In this document: one piece after another, positions 4,498 through 8,902 of the stretch | Numbering within the stretch: position 1 is the stretch's first letter | Layout: every line of letters begins with the position of its first letter | Source: Flavobacteriales bacterium CG_4_9_14_3_um_filter_32_8 | Lineage (GTDB): Bacteria > Bacteroidota > Bacteroidia > Flavobacteriales_E > Vicingaceae | Length of the DNA: 8,902 nucleotides | Direction: 5' to 3' | NCBI GenBank assembly: GCA_002790175.1 | Contig: PFUQ01000257.1 | Location: 1-8,902, forward strand | The notes under the pieces: generated by a model | What the model saw: the letters and a program-made list of their open reading frames with translations, nothing else | The model's database searches: none | Told to the model about the DNA's origin: nothing | Program-made: the position numbers and the translations under genes

Positions 4498-5376
4498 ATG
4501 AAAAAAATTATCAGTTATTACTTGTTACCAATGATTGCTATTCTTTTTGGTTTATCCTTAGTTATTAGCTCCTATGTATCTGGTCCACCTGCAGGAAATA
4601 CTAATGCACCTGGTGAAAATACTTGCTTTGCTAGTCCAGCTTGTCATGGAGGCACTCCAAATACTGGTACTGGTTTTGGAGAAATGACCATCATGGGAGG
4701 GATTCCAGCTGGAAATTTTTACTTTCCAGATTCAAGTTATGATATGATGCCTTACATCGTTGATACTACAAAACTAAAAGGCGGTTTTCAAGCTGTATCC
4801 CGACTAACTAGTGGATTAAATGCAGGAACTATAACGATTACTGAGCCCACCAACACGCAACTTATTTCTGGCGGAGGTTTTGATTATGCTGAACAAACTG
4901 CAACAGGAGCAGTACAACCTGTAATGTCGAACATGCACGATTGGATGTTTAACTGGAAAGCTCCTTCGGCTGGAGCAGGAACAGTTACTTTTTATGTTGC
5001 ATTTGTTGCCGCAAATGGAAATAATGCTCCTTCTGGAGATAACATATACACTGACACCTTAGTACTTTATGAAGGAACAGTTGGTATAAATGAATTGAAT
5101 GCTACTCCTGATTTTACCATCGAAAAAGTTTATCCCTTACCAGCAAAAGATGTCGTAAATATCGATTTTAACTCCAACAAAAATTTAGAACTCTACATAA
5201 GTGTTTTGGATGTGAAAGGAAGAACAGTAATTAGTGCTAAACAAATACAAATTAATTCAACCAATACAACTCATCAAATTAACATCGCTGAATTAACTGG
5301 AGGAATCTATTTTATTAATGTTCATCAAAATGGAAAACCTGTAATACAACAAAAAATAATTAAATTTAATCGATGA
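4498..5376 (+). CDS. Choice-of-anchor V (Reeler-like) protein with T9SS sorting domain
   Basis: Exported protein of 292 aa. Residues 1-27 form a signal peptide or N-terminal anchor (KK, then a hydrophobic stretch through LVISS). The segment SGPPAGNTNAPGENTC (28-43) and the following CH are characteristic of choice-of-anchor V proteins, whose usual motif is CxxCH. Here it is CFASPACH (43-50), a CX5CH arrangement. The middle (about 60-192) is a Reeler-like beta domain with the recognisable FNWKAPSAGAGTVTFYVAF stretch. Residues 205-292 match a type A Por secretion sorting domain: VYPLPAKD, then VLDVKGR, then ITELxGGIYF-like INIAELTGGIYFINV and a terminal QQKIIKF. The usual Asn of YPNP is Leu. 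It is probably secreted or surface-bound via type IX secretion. The stop overlaps the next start (ATGA). The biological role is unknown. Confidence 0.85.
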   Translation: MKKIISYYLLPMIAILFGLSLVISSYVSGPPAGNTNAPGENTCFASPACHGGTPNTGTGFGEMTIMGGIPAGNFYFPDSSYDMMPYIVDTTKLKGGFQAVSRLTSGLNAGTITITEPTNTQLISGGGFDYAEQTATGAVQPVMSNMHDWMFNWKAPSAGAGTVTFYVAFVAANGNNAPSGDNIYTDTLVLYEGTVGINELNATPDFTIEKVYPLPAKDVVNIDFNSNKNLELYISVLDVKGRTVISAKQIQINSTNTTHQINIAELTGGIYFINVHQNGKPVIQQKIIKFNR

Positions 5377-7622
5377 TTCTGAATAGGAACATTTCTTCTG
5401 GTTTAGTTAAAGTTATAGGTATTTCGAATGTCATTATTTTTCTGTTCTTTTCAACTATATCCTTATTTGCTCAATCTAATTTTTCTCGTTGGGACTCTGT
5501 TCCTGTAGTTATCGCTAATAACACCCTAAACTACCCTTGGGCTGGAGGTTTAAACAATCCACAATTTTCTGATATTGATTTAAATGGTGATGGAATTTTA
5601 GATTTATTTGTTTTTGATAGAAGTGGGAATAGAATCATTACATTTTTAAATGGTGGTACTCCCAATATTATTGATTACAAACATGCTCCTGAATATCAAA
5701 CCAAATTCCCAGAAATAAGGGGCTGGGCTTTGTTAGTAGATTATAACGGAGACGGAAAAAAAGATATTTATACTTCAGCTTATACTGGTGTAAAAGTTTA
5801 CCGAAATGATTATACGGTTGTTAACGGTTTACAATTTACATTAGTGGACACCTTACTTCTTGCTGATGGTTCCTTTATTTTTATTAGCGAATGGGATTTG
5901 CCAGCAATTAAAGATATGGATGGCGATGGTGATGTAGATATCTTAACTTTTGAATTTTCTGGTGCTTTAATGGAATATTATAAAAACCTTTCTATAGAAA
6001 CTTATGGAACACCAGATTCGTTGTTATATACCCTACAAGATAGTTGTTGGGGGAAGTTTGAAGAAGCTTTTGGAGATTGCTCGGTTACACTTGATACCTG
6101 CGGTTTAGGTAAAACTGACAAAGCATTTCATGCTGGTTCTACCACATTAGCACTCGATTTAGATTGTGACAATGATATGGAAGTAATTATTGGAGATGTA
6201 ACCTGCACAAAAGCTTATATGCTAACTAATGGAGGAAATAGTACTACTGCAGCAATGTCTAACGTAGATGTTGTTTACCCACCAGATTTTCCTTTAGACC
6301 TCCATACGTTTCCTTCAGCTTTTCATGTAGATGTAAACAACGATGGGCAACGAGATTTATTAGCAGCAGGAAATGCCTTGCATGTTTCAGAAAATTTTAC
6401 GGGTTCGTGGTATTATGAAAATACCAATACCGATTGTTCTCCTTATTTTTCATTTGTATCAAATGCATTTTTACAAAATGGAATGATTGAAGTTGGTGAA
6501 GGTGCTAATCCTGTATTTTTTGATTATAATAGCGATTCACTTCAAGATTTAGTCATTGGAAATTTTGGTTATTACAACTTTGGTTCTCCTTATACTTCTA
6601 ATCTTTCGCTTTACGAAAACATAGGAACAGCAACTACTCCTTTTTTTCAATTAATAACGAGAGATTATGTCAACATTTCTTCTTATGGTTTATTAGGTGT
6701 TTATCCTACGTTTGGCGATTTAGATGGAGATGGAGACCAAGATTTATTGATTGGTGAAAGTGAAGGAAATTTATATTATTTTGTGAATACCGCTACTAGT
6801 GGAAATCCTGCAAATTTTGTTTTAGCAGCTCCATTTTATAAAGGCATTGATGTTGGAAGAAACAGCACACCACAATTGGTAGATGTCAATTGTGATGGTT
6901 TATTGGATTTATTAATTGGAGAAAGAGATGGCACTTTAAATTATTATAAAAATATTGGAAGTAAAACTGTTGCAGAATTCACCTTAATTGGTAATAACAT
7001 TGGAGGCGTTGATGTAAAAAAAGTAGGAGATTTAACAGGCTATAGTTCTCCCTTTTTAACGGTGTTGGATAGCACTGGTGAATTTTCACTACTAGTGGGT
7101 TCCGAAAGAGGTTATATTTACTTCTATAAGAATATTGATAGCGAAATGAATGGAAATTTCACCTTAATAGATTCTTTATTCTTAAGTTTAAATGTTGGAG
7201 ACAGAGCAAGCATCTCTGGGGGAGATTTAAATCAAAATGGAACGGTAGAGTTACTAATTGGAAATTATGGTGGAGGGGTTGAATTGTACCACAACAGTGG
7301 TTCTCCTACTCCAATTGCAGTTTGTCCTCCACCATTACCTCCCCCTCCTCCACCTTTTTCAATCCACATTTATCCCAATCCAACAAGTGAAAATTTATTC
7401 GTTAAAATTTTAGGTACCTCACAAGGAGATGTCGTTAAAATAGCTATACACAATGTAATTGGGCAAGAAATTGGTTCCTATTCCTATCAAAGTAGCTTAG
7501 AGAATATTTCCATCCCAATAAACAGTTTTGCTGATGGCATCTATTTTTGTAAACTAACTGTGATTAGTGGACAAGGATTTTTGGATATTTCTGAAATGTT
7601 AAAATTTTCGGTAATCAAGTAA
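5373..7622 (+). CDS. Secreted FG-GAP/VCBS-repeat protein with T9SS sorting domain
   Basis: Exported protein of 749 aa. A signal peptide ends near residue 34 (hydrophobic 17-32, then FAQ). Nine Ca2+-binding loops of the DxNxDGxxD type begin near residues 67, 123, 181, 262, 320, 384, 449, 504 and 618, each followed by a hydrophobic strand and often an aromatic YYxN turn. This is the pattern of FG-GAP/VCBS repeats, which build integrin-like beta-propellers. Some loops are degenerate (CDND near 265, NSDS near 386, NQNG near 620). A linker of nine prolines and one leucine (about 652-661) precedes the type A T9SS sorting domain (IYPNPTSENLFV, IHNVIGQEIG, FADGIYF; about 664-749). Cysteines are scattered through the propeller and could form disulfides. 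The gene starts within the stop of the previous one. Likely surface-exposed or released, acting in binding; the ligand is unknown. Confidence 0.9.
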   Translation: MILNRNISSGLVKVIGISNVIIFLFFSTISLFAQSNFSRWDSVPVVIANNTLNYPWAGGLNNPQFSDIDLNGDGILDLFVFDRSGNRIITFLNGGTPNIIDYKHAPEYQTKFPEIRGWALLVDYNGDGKKDIYTSAYTGVKVYRNDYTVVNGLQFTLVDTLLLADGSFIFISEWDLPAIKDMDGDGDVDILTFEFSGALMEYYKNLSIETYGTPDSLLYTLQDSCWGKFEEAFGDCSVTLDTCGLGKTDKAFHAGSTTLALDLDCDNDMEVIIGDVTCTKAYMLTNGGNSTTAAMSNVDVVYPPDFPLDLHTFPSAFHVDVNNDGQRDLLAAGNALHVSENFTGSWYYENTNTDCSPYFSFVSNAFLQNGMIEVGEGANPVFFDYNSDSLQDLVIGNFGYYNFGSPYTSNLSLYENIGTATTPFFQLITRDYVNISSYGLLGVYPTFGDLDGDGDQDLLIGESEGNLYYFVNTATSGNPANFVLAAPFYKGIDVGRNSTPQLVDVNCDGLLDLLIGERDGTLNYYKNIGSKTVAEFTLIGNNIGGVDVKKVGDLTGYSSPFLTVLDSTGEFSLLVGSERGYIYFYKNIDSEMNGNFTLIDSLFLSLNVGDRASISGGDLNQNGTVELLIGNYGGGVELYHNSGSPTPIAVCPPPLPPPPPPFSIHIYPNPTSENLFVKILGTSQGDVVKIAIHNVIGQEIGSYSYQSSLENISIPINSFADGIYFCKLTVISGQGFLDISEMLKFSVIK

Positions 7623-7623
7623 C

Positions 7624-8902
7624 ATGAAATTTGAAAAATATATATTTCTATATTTTTTATTAAGTATTTTATTCTTAATAAATTCTTCTTTTTGTTTCGC
7701 TCTTGGAATAGGAAATGGAAAAGATGGCTCACCGAGTATTTCAGGAGTTGTAAACACTTACAGCTATTTAATCAACGATTTAAAAAAATGCGATTACCAA
7801 CTTCAAGTAGCAGATGCCACCAATTTTTTTGCTGATGATTTAATATTAATTATTCAAATGCAAGGAGCAAAAATTGATGGCACTAACGCACCTAGTTATG
7901 GAACAATAATGGATTACAGTAATACAGGGAATTATGAGTTTGCAAAAGTGAAATCTGTTAGTGGCAATACCATAACATTACAATATTCTCTGCTACGCTC
8001 CTATCAAATTGAAGGAAATGTACAAATTGTAAAAGTACCACAATATAAAAAGCCAATTATTAATGGGATTTTAACTTGTCCGAGTTGGAACGGTAAAACT
8101 GGAGGAGTTATAGCCATTGATGCATTAGACACCATCGTTATGAATAACCACATCAATGCGACTGGAAAAGGATTTAGAGGTGGAATAGTTCATGATGCCA
8201 ATCACATTTTCGACATTAGATACGATTATATCGCTGAATCACCAGACCCACAATACTATGCATTAAAAGGAGAAGGAATTGCTTTTTATGGTTATGAACC
8301 TTATACTTCTGGAAGAGGTGCTCCTGCAAATGCTGGTGGTGGCGGAAATATACATACCACTGGAGGTGGTGGTGGTGCAAATTTTGGATGTGGTGGTGAT
8401 GGTGGTTGGGGTTACCCTATTGACCAAAGCGGTGATGAAAAACTTATTTTTGGTATTGGTGGTTATCCTTTAATCTATTCTAACGCTGAAAATAAAATTT
8501 TTATGGGAGGTGGTGGTGGTGCTGGACATGAACATTTTGGAAATGGAACGAGTGGTGCAGATGGTGGTGGAATTGTTATCATAACCAGTAAAGCAATAGC
8601 TGGTAATGAACATTCCATTTTTGCCAGAGGAAATAATTCAGCAAGTGGTGGAGCTTATGGTGATGGCGTTGGTGGTGCTGGAGGTGGTGGAAGTGCTATC
8701 TTATTTGTTGAGGATTTCGTAAGTAAAGTCACCATTGACTTAACGGGTGGTTCAGGAGGAAGTTCTATTGCTGCTGGTTTTGGACCAGGTGGTGGTGGTG
8801 GTGGTGGAACTTGTTGGTTTAGCAATGCTACTGTCCCAGATAGTGCTATTGTTACTTTGGTTGGTGGAATAAATGGAGTTGCTGGAGGTAGTTATTATGG
8901 AG
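7624..8902 (+). CDS. Gly-rich exported surface protein, N-terminal part
   Basis: The frame is open from the ATG at 7624, one base after the previous stop codon, to the window edge, so 426 codons are visible and the 3' end is missing. Residues 1-26 are a signal peptide (KFEKY, a hydrophobic core, then SSFCFA). Residues about 40-180 match a domain common in large Bacteroidota surface proteins, with DLILIIQMQGAKID, GNYEFAKVKSV, GNTITL, VQIVKVPQY, WNGKTGGVIAID and INATGKGFRGG. From about 235 on the chain is dominated by Gly runs (GGGG, GGGGG, and seven Gly from 389) broken by short hydrophobic strands such as IVIIT and AILFVEDF, as expected for a repetitive beta-solenoid-like or flexible adhesin. 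A T9SS or gliding-motility C-terminal domain is expected downstream but is not seen. It shares an operon with the two exported proteins before it. Function is unknown; an adhesin role is inference. Confidence 0.85.
   Translation, partial: MKFEKYIFLYFLLSILFLINSSFCFALGIGNGKDGSPSISGVVNTYSYLINDLKKCDYQLQVADATNFFADDLILIIQMQGAKIDGTNAPSYGTIMDYSNTGNYEFAKVKSVSGNTITLQYSLLRSYQIEGNVQIVKVPQYKKPIINGILTCPSWNGKTGGVIAIDALDTIVMNNHINATGKGFRGGIVHDANHIFDIRYDYIAESPDPQYYALKGEGIAFYGYEPYTSGRGAPANAGGGGNIHTTGGGGGANFGCGGDGGWGYPIDQSGDEKLIFGIGGYPLIYSNAENKIFMGGGGGAGHEHFGNGTSGADGGGIVIITSKAIAGNEHSIFARGNNSASGGAYGDGVGGAGGGGSAILFVEDFVSKVTIDLTGGSGGSSIAAGFGPGGGGGGGTCWFSNATVPDSAIVTLVGGINGVAGGSYYG
8788..8805 (+). repeat. (GGT)6 microsatellite in a coding region
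   Basis: Six tandem GGT codons followed by GGA encode seven glycines in a row. Shorter GGT runs occur nearby (for example 8368-8379, 8509-8520). Changes by whole units would keep the frame and alter the length of the Gly linker. Confidence 0.8.

Noticed and set aside
7541..7732. Minus-strand frame across the junction of the FG-GAP gene and the Gly-rich gene
   Set aside because: It is antisense to the end of the T9SS domain and to the signal peptide of the next gene; Lys/Ile/Asn-rich composition is that of complement AT-rich coding.
8279..8473. 64-codon plus-strand frame rich in Val and Leu
   Set aside because: It is a shifted reading of the GGT-rich codons of the Gly-rich protein, whose own frame stays open from 7624 to the edge.

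Overview
The window looks like a chromosomal segment of a Bacteroidota bacterium, most likely of the Flavobacteriia type. The evidence is low GC, exact TAnnTTTG -7 boxes upstream of five genes with no Shine-Dalgarno sequences, two proteins ending in Por (type IX secretion, T9SS) sorting domains, and FG-GAP/VCBS-repeat and Gly-rich secreted proteins typical of the phylum. No rRNA, tRNA, CRISPR array or complete insertion sequence was seen.

Layout. (1) 1-318: the 3' half of a peptidase E (alpha-aspartyl dipeptidase) gene. It converges on a small unknown gene (346-603, minus) across one near-perfect palindrome that serves as a two-way terminator. (2) 604-1262: about 660 bases without a confident gene. 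It holds an exact 30-bp GC-rich inverted repeat (934-963 / 1141-1170), a short truncated reading frame on the minus strand ending at a possible terminator, and a promoter for the next gene. (3) 1263-4302: a lipid cluster made of a CDP-alcohol phosphatidyltransferase, a myo-inositol-phosphate synthase, a PgpA-type phosphatase and a GtrA-family membrane protein. (4) 4498-8902: three tightly packed genes for exported proteins. They are a Reeler-like choice-of-anchor V protein, a nine-repeat FG-GAP protein and the N-terminal 426 residues of a large Gly-rich surface protein that runs off the right edge. The last gene has no stop in the window.

How it fits together. The lipid cluster reads as a route to inositol phospholipid: glucose-6-phosphate to inositol phosphate (MIPS), condensation with CDP-diacylglycerol to phosphatidylinositol phosphate (the phosphatidyltransferase, whose DGxxAR core and ARAE...RPxR region resemble actinobacterial PIP synthases), then dephosphorylation to phosphatidylinositol (the PgpA homologue, possibly repurposed). 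GtrA would be a candidate membrane transporter or flippase partner. A strong terminator after MIPS splits the cluster, and pgpA restarts from a -7 box so close to its ATG that its mRNA may be leaderless. The three exported proteins probably form one operon behind the promoter at 4432 and are likely delivered to the cell surface or medium by T9SS.

Most worth a second look: the 30-bp inverted repeat and adjoining relic, the terminator-promoter overlap before pgpA, the inositol-lipid assignment, and the odd CX5CH motif in the choice-of-anchor V protein.
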